NCBI GenBank assembly: GCA_036785705.1
Contig: JAWUZG010000084.1
Location: 8,259,501-8,323,500 of the forward strand
Reading direction: 5' to 3'
Length of the DNA: 64,000 nt
Source: Acanthornis magna
Taxonomy: Eukaryota; Chordata; Aves; Passeriformes; Acanthizidae
Below the pieces are notes generated by a model. The model did not search any database and was not told the DNA's origin. It worked only from the letters and a program-made list of their open reading frames with translations. A program made the translations under genes and the position numbers. Numbering within the stretch: the stretch's first letter is position 1; the number at the start of each line of letters is the position of its first letter. Of this stretch, positions 1 through 11,700 are shown piece after piece.

Positions 1-280
1 AGTTGACTTAAATAAATTTGTGAAATTTAAAATACCAGCTTTTAGAGGAGGAAAGAGTTAGTACATTTTCTATTTCCAGAAGTCCTGTGGCTTCCTAGTG
101 AGGACAAACTTATGCCCAGATCAGATGTGCCTGAGTGCTGATGTCCAAACTGCCAGCCACATTTATGTATTCTCTGTGCCCTATTTGGGCAGTGGCTGGG
201 CTGTGTTTCCTTTTCCCTTTACTTTTTTCACCGAGTGTTTTGTTGGAGAGGGGATAATAATGGCTCTTCTATTCTTTTAG

Positions 281-436
281 GTGTTCAACTCCTAATGGAA
301 ATGCTCTTTGAAAAATCCTCCTCAGGAAATCCAGCAGAGGTTGCAGCTTGTGAGCGAGTCCAGCAGAAAGCTGCAGTTACCCTGGCACGGCTCAGCCGAG
401 ATCCCGAGGTGGCAGATGCCGCCGTAAAACTCAGCT
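281..436 (+). CDS. INSC: INSC exon (third from last): C-terminal armadillo-repeat segment
   Basis: Inscuteable is a cytoplasmic/cortical adaptor that couples the PAR3-PAR6-aPKC polarity complex to LGN/Pins (GPSM2) and so orients the mitotic spindle in asymmetrically dividing cells. The reading frame enters in phase: 281-282 finish a split codon, and the residues VQLLMEML, then PAEVAACERVQQKAAV and LARLSRDPEVA, follow. I recognise these as the vertebrate INSC C-terminal region. The helical, Leu/Ala-rich pattern fits the armadillo-type repeats of the family. The acceptor is TTCTTTTAG ending at 280 and the donor is GTAAGG starting at 437. Base 436 is the first base of a Cys codon completed in the next exon. 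The frame also runs open upstream to about 235, but that is intron read-through: protein similarity starts exactly at the AG. Identification by recall of the family, not by a search. Confidence 0.93.
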
Positions 437-1094
437 GTAAGGATTTTTCTCTTGCTTAATGACAGACTGGAAAAGAGGGAGGAATTGCCAGTGATGGAGA
501 AGCCCTTTTTAATTTTTAGCCTCACTTGGTAAACTTTATGAAAGAGATTCCCCATAGAGTCTGCCCAGAGAATGACTGAGGAGATGGAGCTAAATGAACC
601 TCTGGCTCAGTTCCCAGAGGAACCTGAGGTGCAGCATCCTCTCAACACATAGCTGAGTCTTGCTGTGCCAACTGACACTGCTGCCTCCTCCATTCCTTTT
701 TGTAAACCCTTGTGCAGGATCTGTCAGTGCACAGAAAACTGGGACCCCAGCAGGTCCAGATGTGATGAATCCAACGGGAGGGAACGTGTTCTTTGGTTTG
801 GAGTTTTTTAAGGGTGTGTGGGAGGATTGATAGGGAAGAAATAGAGGTCACAATTTCCACTCACAAACAGCAGTAGCAAGTAAACCCAATTTATTTGTTT
901 ATGCGTTACAACTATTAATTATGACTGCTCTGAACTGCATAGCTCCATGGAAAGTCCCTTAAGTACTTGCATATCATCTTTGCATTAGAGATCATATCTA
1001 CTGAAAAAGATAAATATGATGCATCATAAAAAAATCTCAAAATAAGAAGTTGTTTTTCTGAATTATTTCTCCTGATGCTCTCTTGTGCACTCAG
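437..1094 (+). other. INSC: INSC intron (658 bp)
   Basis: GT-AG intron between the two exons on either side, donor GTAAGG and acceptor GCACTCAG. The interior is AT-rich and unremarkable. The short frames on both strands here show no protein similarity that I recognise. Confidence 0.88.
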
Positions 1095-1171
1095 GTATTC
1101 CTCGCCTGATTAAACTTTGCAGATCACCAACAGAAAGAAATAACAGTGATTCTGTTTTAGTGGCATGTCTG
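1095..1171 (+). CDS. INSC: INSC penultimate exon
   Basis: A 77-bp exon too short to stand out as an open frame. The first two bases complete the Cys codon begun at 436. The frame then reads IPRLIKLCRSPTERNNSD followed by SVLVACL, which matches the INSC armadillo region I know (LCRSP..RN.SD.VLVACL). The acceptor AG is at 1093-1094 and the donor GTATGT begins at 1172. The exon ends on a complete codon (phase 0), which is what the last exon needs. There is no frameshift or stop, so the gene appears intact over this part. Confidence 0.92.
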
Positions 1172-2490
1172 GTATGTACATTTTAGTCTTTCATGCTTAT
1201 ACTGGAAAATTAAGGAAAAAACCTCCCTTTAGATTTCAAAATGCATAAGTATTGCAGATATGTTTTAAATTCATGTCAGGGTCTCCTGCTTTTCCCCTTA
1301 AGCGTAATCCTGTACACTGTCAATTATTCATCCTCTGATTGAAGATTTAAGCACATAAGGAAAGATGGCTTCATCTTCACATTATTTGGCACCAAAACGT
1401 TTCACTGGAACACTTTGGAATTTAAGGATCCATTAATTCCTAAATTCCATTCTGTGATGGTTCTATGTTTGTTGAAGTTAGCCTTGGGTGATGAGGGTAG
1501 CAGCCCTCTATCTGCACTCACGCATATACATAAAAATATTATGAAAAGCATCCAAAAAGGGGAAAAGATATTTCTTGATATTTTCACTCCAATCCATTTC
1601 TTGTTCTATTTGTGTCTTCAAGACAATATAGTGCCCAGCCAAGGAGCGGGCAACAGAAGATTAACACTTTCTCTGCTCAGGAGAAAGATCCCAGCAGCTG
1701 AGCCAAATGCTGGAGTTGAATGATTTCACTGAGCATTCTGTGAAAGGGCTCTGGGGGCCTGGGTGATCCAGGGTTAGGACAAAGGTTCTGATGAGTGAAG
1801 ACTGAAGGATATTGTTTGACAGTGCTTTATGATATTAATGTTATTTTAAATGTAAAAGTAAATCTTGGCTATTGCAGCTTGTCTGTTTAAGCAGGTCTCA
1901 TTCAGCATGAAGAAAGCACAAATGTGAGCACAGAAAATGCTGTGATTATTCTTCTTATGTGCCAAGAAGGCTTGTTAATCTTGTATGGTTAGAGCAGAGA
2001 CCACATAGTGATGGCAGCAAACCAGACTATGATTTTTCTGTCTCACTGAAATTGTTGCTGCACATCCCTTGAATTCATGCCTATTGCTTGAGACATTACC
2101 TACCTCCCTCTCCCAGCAATTCTGCTTCTCCTGATTTTTTAGAAAATGCCTGAAGAAGTTTTCTGAGAAAAATGTGGCAAAAATATTGCCCTTGAGACAT
2201 AAGATATTTTAAGCTCTGAGAGGTATTGTCACTGGTGTCTGAGCGAACTGCTGCTCAGGTCTAAAAGTAATGTGCCCCAAAATAATTGTCATTTAATAAC
2301 TTTGCTTGAGGGAAGATTCATCTGGCAGATGAAGACAGTAACAAGAGATTACCCAGGTAGAAGAATTCATAGACCTGCACAGTTCAGTTTTGAGATCTGG
2401 CTGTTATTTAGGTATGGTTATAATGGATTCCTGCAATGAAGACTTTCTGCAACCTGACTGCATTGCAATGATGCTGTTTTGTTTTTCTAG
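1172..2490 (+). other. INSC: INSC last intron (1,319 bp)
   Basis: GT-AG intron from donor GTATGT to acceptor TTTTTCTAG, the latter after a T-rich tract. A 102-codon frame at 1415-1723 lies inside. It has no recognisable domain, and no coding-like similarity supports it, so I treat it as chance. No repeat element was recognised in the intron. Confidence 0.88.
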
Positions 2491-2619
2491 GCAGCCTTGC
2501 GAAGACTAGCAGCTATGAGTCCTGATGGACTGGAAGATTCAGATTTTCAGCAGCTGGTAAAGCCCAGACTTGTGGATTCTTTTCTGCTATGCACAAATAT
2601 GGAAGAGAGCTTTGTATGA
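2491..2619 (+). CDS. INSC: INSC terminal coding exon with stop codon and C-terminal PDZ-ligand-like tail
   Basis: The frame starts in phase 0 at 2491 with AALRRLAAMSPDGLED, continues SDFQQLVKPRLVDSFLLC and finishes with NMEESFV before TGA at 2617-2619. The family's mammalian members end in the same way as I recall them. The last residues S-F-V fit the class I PDZ-ligand pattern (S/T-x-hydrophobic at the terminus), which is consistent with binding a PDZ-domain polarity partner; the partner cannot be read from the sequence. With the two preceding exons this makes about 120 C-terminal residues. Mammalian INSC is roughly 530-580 residues, so the LGN-binding N-terminal region lies upstream of the window. 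Confidence 0.94.
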   Translation, partial: AALRRLAAMSPDGLEDSDFQQLVKPRLVDSFLLCTNMEESFV

Positions 2620-2920
2620 ATGGGAGCCAAAAATCTTTGAACAATAACCAAGATGATAGGTATACAGTAAGATAACACATGTACAATTATATTTTGTCTT
2701 AGTCCTATTGTTATTTATGACTTATTTATTCTAGACCCATGAACACGTGGTTTGTAGGAGCAAAGGAACAGAATGAGAAAACTTGTTTCAGTGGTTTGCA
2801 AAGGTAATTTTTTATTTTATTTTCCTGCCAAGACACACAAGACCTTATCATTACCATCTAACAAAATCTTTTGTTTAATTTAGTTGAGTTAAGGTAATAA
2901 AGCCAAGAATTTGTTGCTCT
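2620..2920 (+). other. INSC: INSC 3' untranslated region, minimal extent
   Basis: Begins after the INSC stop codon. The end is set by the first AATAAA (2896-2901), followed within 10-35 bases by a T/G-rich stretch (TTTGTTGCTCTGATGTT) that fits a downstream cleavage element. The true 3' end could be further on: other AATAAA words with T/GT-rich downstream sequence occur at 5728 and 5838. Transcript 3'-end data would decide. Confidence 0.5.
2896..2901 (+). promoter_or_regulatory. INSC: Candidate INSC poly(A) signal AATAAA
   Basis: Canonical hexamer 277 bases after the stop codon, with GT-rich sequence just downstream. It is the first AATAAA on the sense strand after the coding end. Confidence 0.5.
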
Positions 2921-4462
2921 GATGTTAAATGCTTCTAATGATGTTTTATCACTGATATTTTTCTATATTTAGGACATTTTGTAGCTTTTTAAAATAAGTG
3001 TTTTAACCTCATCTATACCAGAAGAAAAATAATCCTAAGACCTGCAAGTATATGATTTGAAATGAAAGGCATGTTACAATCTGAGTCCAGTTCTTAATTG
3101 TTGGTTTTTTTTAATGGAATTAAGTAACTGAGAGAAAAATTTCAAAAAAAATTTTCAAATACTGGCTTCAAAAAATGTTAGAAGATGTTCTTTGGCTGTA
3201 TAAAGGTGTGCTCCATTAGAGGATACACACTTGCAGAAAACTCTTTATTTACATTTACTGAAATTTCCTAAAGAAATTGATAGAATGCTAGAAAAATCTT
3301 TGATGATGTGTATTTTATTTCACAATCTTATCCACCTAAGTTTTAAAATCATTACACACTGATAATTTTCTCTCTTTTTCAAACCTTACAAGAACTGGAA
3401 GTGCTTATGTCCAGACATGTTTTCAATATTCAAGCTACTACTTTTGTGGAATGTTGTGCATGGATATGCTAAATAATCAGAACAGATAAATTAATTGTAA
3501 CTTGAATTTCCATTTTTCTGTTTTTCTAACTAGTTCTGTATTTTTAAAACTGAAATGGGACTTTTAGGAGCCCTGGAAGTTGAGAAATATAGGATAACCT
3601 CAATAACCGGTGTGATTTTAAAAGAGATTTTCTTTTCATGAACATTCTATAAGAATAATTCTTGCTTTTCCATTTCATTGAGAAACCACACATATTGAAA
3701 TTATCAACCAAGAATATCTTGGTAGTGTTTTTTCCCTTAACTTCTCACAAAACACTCTGTAGATTATGAAAAAAGATGTAATTTTTTCTTGATGGCTTCC
3801 AATCATTGCTTTGGATCATTTTATGATCAGCACTTCAAGGTACTAGGATATCTGCCAAAAAACCCCACACTTCTTCCTGACTGTACTTACCGTGTAGCTA
3901 TATTAAGCAGCTTAATTCATTAATGTTTATTTAGTATTATGTGGTGTTTAGATGAAAGGCACCAGGAAATTGTGAAACTGTGATTGCCTTCCACATTTTC
4001 TGTAAATGAGAAATCTGTCCTGCTTCAAGCAGTGAGATACGCTGGCTACTTTTTTTCTCCCTTGATTGCATGGGTTAAGAAGTCTCTGCCTTAATGTCTT
4101 CCTGGTGAGCTCGTCATTTAGTAACCTCTATCTTGGCTGAATTTTAAAACCTTACAAAACATACAATGACCTCTGTCATGAGCAGCTATTCAAAGAAAAG
4201 TGTTGACTCAGATGTTTCACAGATGTAATTTTCTAGTAAGCACAGAGATGAATTCTGCTTTTCTTGCTTACTTTGAGACAGTTTCTTAAGTTTCCAAGAT
4301 TGTTAAAATGTATGATACTGTAAAGCTTTAAAAATATTGTATTGGTGATGGAGTTTAACACTTTCCTCACTAAGCAGAAATCCATGGGTGAGCCATGGAT
4401 GTCTTGGTATAAACAATGAATTTAATAAATTTCATAAAAACTGATTCAAAATAAGATCCTCT

Positions 4463-4481
4463 TGCTATCATTCTGATAGCA
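4463..4481. repeat. Short perfect hairpin
   Basis: TGCTATCA, a 3-base loop TTC, then TGATAGCA: an 8-bp perfect inverted repeat. Too short and isolated to assign a role; a microRNA precursor would need a longer stem, which the flanks do not give. Confidence 0.6.
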
Positions 4482-4754
4482 TGGCAAACCCTGATAAAAC
4501 ACAACACATCAAATTCTGTTGTGAATTTCTGTACAGAGCCTCATTCTGTCAGCTTCAACTAACACCAGAGATATGAATTTCCAGGTGGAGTAGGGTTTAT
4601 CCCATAAGAAGTAAATTTAAAATCTCATTTTAAAAAAATTCCACACATGCACAGTGAACTCAAGCAGCTATTAAAAAAATGCCTTTATGACTCATAATGT
4701 TTTAATGTGATTTCTAACAGGTCAATCAAATATTCAGTGAGCAAGTTGGTAACT

Positions 4755-4790
4755 TTGCTCTCAAATACAGGTAATTGCTCTCAAATACAG
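4755..4790. repeat. Two-copy short tandem duplication, 20-bp period
   Basis: TTGCTCTCAAATACAG occurs at 4755-4770 and again at 4775-4790, separated by GTAA. Likely a local replication-slippage duplication. Confidence 0.85.
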
Positions 4791-5727
4791 CAACGTGAAC
4801 CGACATCAATTGAATTTACTACAGATACTCTCAATTGCAAATATGTGTCCATAATTCTAGGTCCATTTTGTTCATTTAAATGTGTTCATATTAAGGATGT
4901 GGCTGTTTATATTACAGGAGCAAAATACATTTAGGTGGAACTCATATTTGCAGCAGAAAATATATCTTGAAAGAGCCATTTCAGCAGACCTCTTGTCACC
5001 TAAGTGTCCTCAAAACCATTTTAGCCAGGTCTGAGTTTTTCACCTAGAACTGTGCACTTTATTTTTTTACATGCTAAAGTTTATGGGAAAATAAACATAG
5101 GCCTACTTTACCTCTTGATTCACTTGGAAATAATAAGTCATTAAAAATACTGATTTATTTTCTTATATCTTCTGAATGAGAATTCTGGATTCTAAATATT
5201 TGCTTTGAAAGTGACTCTTCAGCTTCTAAACAATACCAACCAACCAACCAAAAAGGAACAGTTTAATCCAGAACAAAGATTTTTGCTTTCATTGTAGCAT
5301 GAATCAAAATATTTCATATCAAGAAATTTTCACTAAAATAAATATTTTGGTGGCTCAGTATTTGGACTCTCTTTATATATACATATACAGTTGGGAGAGA
5401 GAGATAGAGAGTATGTGTAATATATTCACAAATCAGCTCATATATGCGGGCTCATTGACTTATAGATACTGTATGTAGGTTAGGTACTGGTTTAATCTTC
5501 CTGGAAAATGAAAGTTAAACTTGTTAGAAATGTTGTAGTTTCACTTAAATTCTTCTGAAAGTTTTCAATTTTGTATGAGACTAGAAATGCTTAACAAACA
5601 TGCAGTGAGCTGCAGGATTTTTTGTAGTTTTGATTTACATTCCAGCAACTTTGGACAATGTCTTCAAATTTCAGCTTTAGTTTGAAGCTGTTTACAGATA
5701 TTCAGGGCCCAGATGTTTCATTCATAG

Positions 5728-5733
5728 AATAAA
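5728..5733 (+). promoter_or_regulatory. Alternative distal poly(A) signal AATAAA
   Basis: AATAAA followed at once by GTTTGTTTTTTCTCATTTTA and then ATTGTGTA, a strong T/GT-rich downstream context. A second AATAAA lies at 5838-5843. If INSC has a long 3' UTR isoform (~3.1-3.2 kb), these are the best candidates. Such hexamers are also common by chance in AT-rich DNA. Confidence 0.25.
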
Positions 5734-8700
5734 GTTTGTTTTTTCTCATTTTATTGTGTACTTGGTACATGAATCACTTTAGTGGAATGTTACTTGTCTG
5801 ATCTATTCATTTTAAAATAGTATTTGTATCTACAAAGAATAAAATGATGTCTTTGTAAATTGCGTATCAACTCTTTTTTGGGGTTACCTGTTAGTATCCA
5901 AAAGACAGGATTTCATCTGTAGCGTTTTGCCTTTGCACCAGACTGATTCTGGTATCTCTTATGGCTTGTTCCAAATTTTTGTGTTGACCATTTCCTTTTA
6001 AATAACAGCAATGAATAGTCAAAATAACCTTGGCTTTTGTATTTTGAGGAATCTGCTTTGATTTTCAGTTTAAATTTATATTAAGTTTAGTCTATTTAAA
6101 GAAGCACTCTAGACACTGTAAATTATTCACCAGTGTTCTCATTTTTAAAGGGAGGGAAGATGGCATTAGGCATTGAAAGAAAAGTCTAGAGTGAATTTGT
6201 TAATTGGAGTTGGAAGTGCAGGGCTGGTGGGAAGGTGGGTGAATAGTGTCAGCCCTTGACAGGCTAAAGAACTGGGAACAAGAAAAACACAGGGTCATCT
6301 ATTCTGGATACTTTTATGCTTTGTGAGATCCTTATCTCTATTTTCTGGCTTGCTCTTGGTTCTGAGTTTCTCTTTTTCCAGCTGTGACAAATTTTTTCCT
6401 CTTGGAAGTATATTTGTGTAATTGCTAGTTATCTGAATAGAAGAGAGCTACATTCCAAGGTCTGGTCCTGCTAATTATTATATTGATAAGGTTTTTTGTT
6501 GAGAAACTAAGTAACAAAAATACCTTGTAAAATAAATGTAATAAGGATCACCTAGAATAAAAAGAAATGTTTATTGTTCCTACAACAGGGGGAAGAACCA
6601 ACATATCCTCCAAAAAACCTGAGAGAAAACATAGGTGTATGTTTCCGTATTTCCATGTTTTGGTACTTTTACAAACAGACCTGCCAACTAAGAGTTTATG
6701 AATTGATCAGTTTTCAGCCAAATAATCACTGAATCTGAGAAATTAAAGACCTACAGACAAAATGCTGGAAAATCAAAGATTTTTCTCTTTCATTTTCAAC
6801 AGCTAATCCAAGACTTTTTGTTTTAATAATTGAAGTGTGCCTAGAACCCAGAGAAAAAACTATGGCAACCCAGTAGGAGGAAAAAAATGTAGCAGGTAAT
6901 GCTGCTAATTTTCTTTGGAAAGAAATTAAAAAGGATCAAAAGCCTTAAATGATGGGAAGAAGGAGGTGTGTGTAATGCAGTGCCTCTCCTATCACTGTTG
7001 TGATCACTTGTGTTACAAATCACTGCTCGTACCCTCTCCTTTAAGCTTTCTGGATTGCCACTGTCTTTTAACCAGCTTTTGTCCATGTTCTTCACAACCT
7101 TTAGAATGTGACCTAATAATGCATATGTCTTCTAAGTGATCTACTTAGTCTGATTTATTCTTTTTTATACCACATACTGTAGAAATCTTTTTTGAGTAGT
7201 TCTGAAAGGATAAACCTAACAAGATATGCCTGTTATGTATGCTCATCAGGTGAGAGAAAGGTTATGATAAATCAAGAAGACATATCTGAAAAGATCCAGA
7301 AAAATCCATGTGTGTTTTCACTTGCATCAAAAGAATAATTATGGAATGGGCCCAAATGATCTAGGGAAGTTGTATATGATGCTGCTTCTTCTGACTTCTG
7401 TAAGTGAGTTTGCTTGCACGAAGTAGAGAAGAGCCAGAGGTAACCCCAAGGTTTCCAGGATCCTGTAGAGCTAGAATTGTAGAGGTCTAACACATAAAAT
7501 AAACATAAATGAAATCTCACAATATGAAACTAAGGATAAAAACCTTTTTTTCAGAGCCACAATTAACACAAATCAATGATTTTAAAAGTTTATCCCATCA
7601 GTAGAGATCTCCATGTGCTTTATCTAGCGGGAAATTATCAACTGTTTCAAAGTTCAGTTCAGCAAGCGTAGCCCAGATCAGTAATTTAGATCTTTTTGTA
7701 GACCACAGAAAGAAATGGGCAGCGCTTTCTCTTTGAGGGTGACTGCCCAAGACAGAGTGTATACATAATACCATGGGGCTGCCTTTTTTGATCCAGTGGC
7801 TATGGAAAAAAGTACTGATGATTTGTCTGAAGACATCTAAACACCTCGACATCTGACTCTTACTTCAGATCAGGGGAGATGAATTCCAGGCTTAGTCAGG
7901 AGAAAAATGGGAAGCACTTCTTCAACTGGAGTTTTATATGCTGTTTACATATCAAGCACAATTTCTCTTAAACCAGAAAATTTTGCAGGATCAGACTGTT
8001 CTTTTCAAATGACCAAGGCATCATTTACTTATTTGGCATGTACTAACTGATGACTTCTGTTTGCCAGCGTTTTAAAACAAGGAATAGCTGGACCAGCTAA
8101 TGGATCTCATGATAATATACCAGATTATAGTCTTCTTATTACAGAAAAATCTCTTGATTTTGAGAAAAAAAAGGAGAAAAAAGCCAGGTCACAGGACACT
8201 AACTCAGAACTCCAAAGTGAGATATCCTGGACAACACATGAAATACCACTGAGCTAATCAATAGTATTGCACATGCTGGGAAAGCTACCACTCACCAGAA
8301 AACAAGAAAACAAGCACGATCTTCTCAAACCCAGCACGTCTTCTTTCCCAAAAAGTAATGAGCTGAGCTGTAAGGAGAAGAAGAAAAAGAAGAAAGAACC
8401 CTTCATTACAAGGCAGAGACTGGAACCTAGCAACATCACAGGTAAGACACTAATAAATGAGTATTTCCAGGTGCATCAGGCCACCCTGTAGGTGCCCATG
8501 CTGCCTTGGAAGGTGTTTAACATCAGGACCATTGCTAAATCCTTTCATGAAAGTCTCTTTTGCTGTGCTTACTGTGGCTTAATCTTCGAGCTAGCAAACA
8601 TTAGCAACCCTTTCTTGAGTCAAGAATATGCTTTCCATCAAAGTTGCAGATGATGATAGATGTGTGGTAGTTCACAACTGTTTCCTAATTTTCTCTAGGT

Positions 8701-11700
8701 CTGTCCCCCTGATGTCGGCTGATTAATGTTTCTCTTTAGAGTGAATGATAGCTGAAGGATTTTTGAGATTTATAAGGGAAAGCAACTGAAAGTTCAAACC
8801 CAACAACTGTGAAACCCAAGACAGTGACATTTTATAATCTATTTGCAGGTGCTGTCTCACTGCTCTGTTACATCTGCATCAAGGCAACCTCTTGGTCTAA
8901 CATCTTGGCTAAAAGGCTGTCTGTTTTCTCTCTTTTACTGTTATCACCATCTGACAACTATTTCTTCTCAAATATTATCTATTTTTTCTTTTTTGGAAGC
9001 ACTATACTTATAGTTACCAAAACACTGGGTAGTGCACTCAGATGGAATTTCTGGATTCTGCTGCAAAGACCAGATGAATGTGCATGAACTGTTTCTACTC
9101 TCATTTTTTGTTTCTCTTTCCTGTATAGGTTAAAAACTACAGGAGTGAAGTGTTCCTTTCCATCTTTCTATACCATACTAAGTTCTCTAAGATTGCTGCT
9201 TTCAAGGCCACTTAAAGAGAATTTATTTAAAAAAAAACAATAAGACAGATCTTTTAATAAAAAGACAGGTTTTTCTGTTTGTGACCCTTAGATACTCTCT
9301 GTGTGGAAATGTCTTTGCAGCTTGTTTTGCTGCTAATAGTCTGACATGGCTGTAATGGAGATGGCTGTCTTCTGTGTCCAAGACCGTGTTCAGCTGCAGC
9401 TTTCATTCACTAAGAACAGCTGATATCAAACTTTTTTTACGATTGATACTTGTATTGTTTGCAAGCCCATCTGAGAGCCCCTTTCATGTGGCAATACTTT
9501 TGTTCTCATACTCAGCTGGAGCTCTGCCTTTATTTATCCTTTGATCCCCTTTACAATTTGTTCACTTTTCTCATTATGTGTATCAATAAAATATTGTAGC
9601 CATTTTAATTCTGATTTAAATGTTATAAGTTGGTGTGAGCAATAATTGAAAAGGCTGCTGAAAATTAAATAATTGAAATATGGCTTTGGTACAGTGGTGG
9701 TTTTGACATCAGGATCTCAGGCTTCAAGTATTTTTAATAGTTCTCATATCTTTGAGGTACAGCATTTTTCACTAAAGAAGTATGGATGTATTTATCTTAA
9801 AAAATTTCTTTCTTAAGTAGGTTATTTTGTTTTAAATTAGAAATGTTTCTGTGAAAACAAACACAAATGGACCCTCACTACCATTTTAAAAGCTAACTAG
9901 AAAATAAAAACCATTTAGAGTAATAATAGAAATCAGTTAAAAATTCTTTAACCATTCCTTTGCTTTCTACAGTCTTGTTACATAATAATAAATACATTGG
10001 GTCATTCCCTGGTGGCTGTCAATAGACTATATACTTTATTAATATTCTAAGGCTACTTTTTCTAATATAGAACTATTTCCAGATCTCAGCTGTAATCAGT
10101 AGAATGAAACATGGCTGCTGTTAAGTAAAAATATTAAAATTCTGCAATTATTTTAAAATTATCTGTTTAGCACTTCTTCCAAGGCCTAGAGATTGCACTG
10201 GTGGAATAAAGTTCTCAACTGCAAATTGTCTTAAGGTCCTGAAACCGTTCTTCACTGTCCAGTGACTATCAATGGTTCTAGATACTCTGCCTTTGCAAAA
10301 GATTTCACAAAAGAGGTTCTTATATTTTGTTTTCTTTCATGACATTTCACAGAGTTTTTTATGTCCCTTTTTACCCTGAGTCCAGAAATTACAGTGTGAG
10401 CAGAAAAAAAATTTCTGCTTTCACTCAGGGGCTACCTTTTCAGGCAAATGCCCAACCATCACCTGGCTTTACTTGCAGCACTCTGGTAGTTGCACACTGC
10501 AGACTGAAGGTGTGTTTTGTGTGGGAGGCCAAGGGCCAGGAAATGTATGAAACACAAGCAAAAGCAAAGGTCTTGCTGAAAGTGCTTCCTCCTGGTGAGG
10601 ATTCAACCAAGTCTTTGTCATTTGGAGACTGGTGCATGGCCCCTGTGGCGTTCAGGTGTCCGCGGCCTTCACTCAGTATCCTGTGGTCTTGTTTACTTCG
10701 TAAAAATAACCTTGAGTGCTAAATCCTCTCTGTTCCCATCAGGACAGCTGAGAGCTGTAGCCCTGTGGATAATTCTGATTCTGCCTGCATACCTCTTTTT
10801 TTCTGCTTTATTTGTAACACTTGCCTGCGGAAGAATCGTCTTCCTTACTATTTGTTTATTCATTATTGGCTTCTCTGAAATCTAAAAAGCTGCAGTCAAG
10901 CTCACCACATAATTAATATGTTTCTTCTGTGTAAAAACAGTATTATATTTGTAATGCTAATGCATTTTCTGGAAAACTTCACCAATTTTTTCAGGGACAG
11001 TTGCTCATATTATTCTCCCCCTTTACATACTCTTGTCAATAAACTGTTTTTAACAGTTCAAGCAAAAAATCTCTCTTCAAATTTAACTTATTTTCAAACA
11101 AGGAAAAAATTTCAAATCCTTAACATGAAAGTTTGTTTTCTTAAAAAATAGAAAGCAATTAGAAAATCTTCTAAAAGGAATCAATTGTCACGTAGCAGCC
11201 CAAGGTTTTGCCACAGACTGCATTTTTCCTTTTTCATGAGAAGTACAATGTTGCTATTGTTCAGTTTCATGTTAGTTCTGGCTGCTATTCTACAAATCCC
11301 GTGGACAATAGAGTAATTTAGGGGGCCCTTTACAGCTGGGTGGGAAAGGAATTGCAACAATAATGTTTTAAATATTCTTAAAAAATGCTTAATAGTTTCT
11401 TAACTTGTTCTGGTGACCTAATCCCATGAATGAAGACATTAAAAAAAGTCTAGGGGATGCATTTGAATCTTATCTCACTTCCTAAAACACTTAAGAACCA
11501 ATTTTCCTTACATCTGTAATGTCTTTAGTCAGTTTGGCTGTTTTAATCTGGATGAAATCTGAATGAGAGTAAGTAATCTGCAGACTTGCAAATGAACCTT
11601 TCTGAAGCCTTTAAACTACTGTTGAACTCATCCGAAATATATGATCATTCTGCACTGTTATGCGTCCAAATTCTCTTCCAAGTCTCAAGGGGTGAATGTA

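Noticed and set aside
10327..10885. Overlapping 131- and 96-codon plus-strand frames
   Set aside because: No domain or splice logic; the peptides read as translated non-coding DNA.
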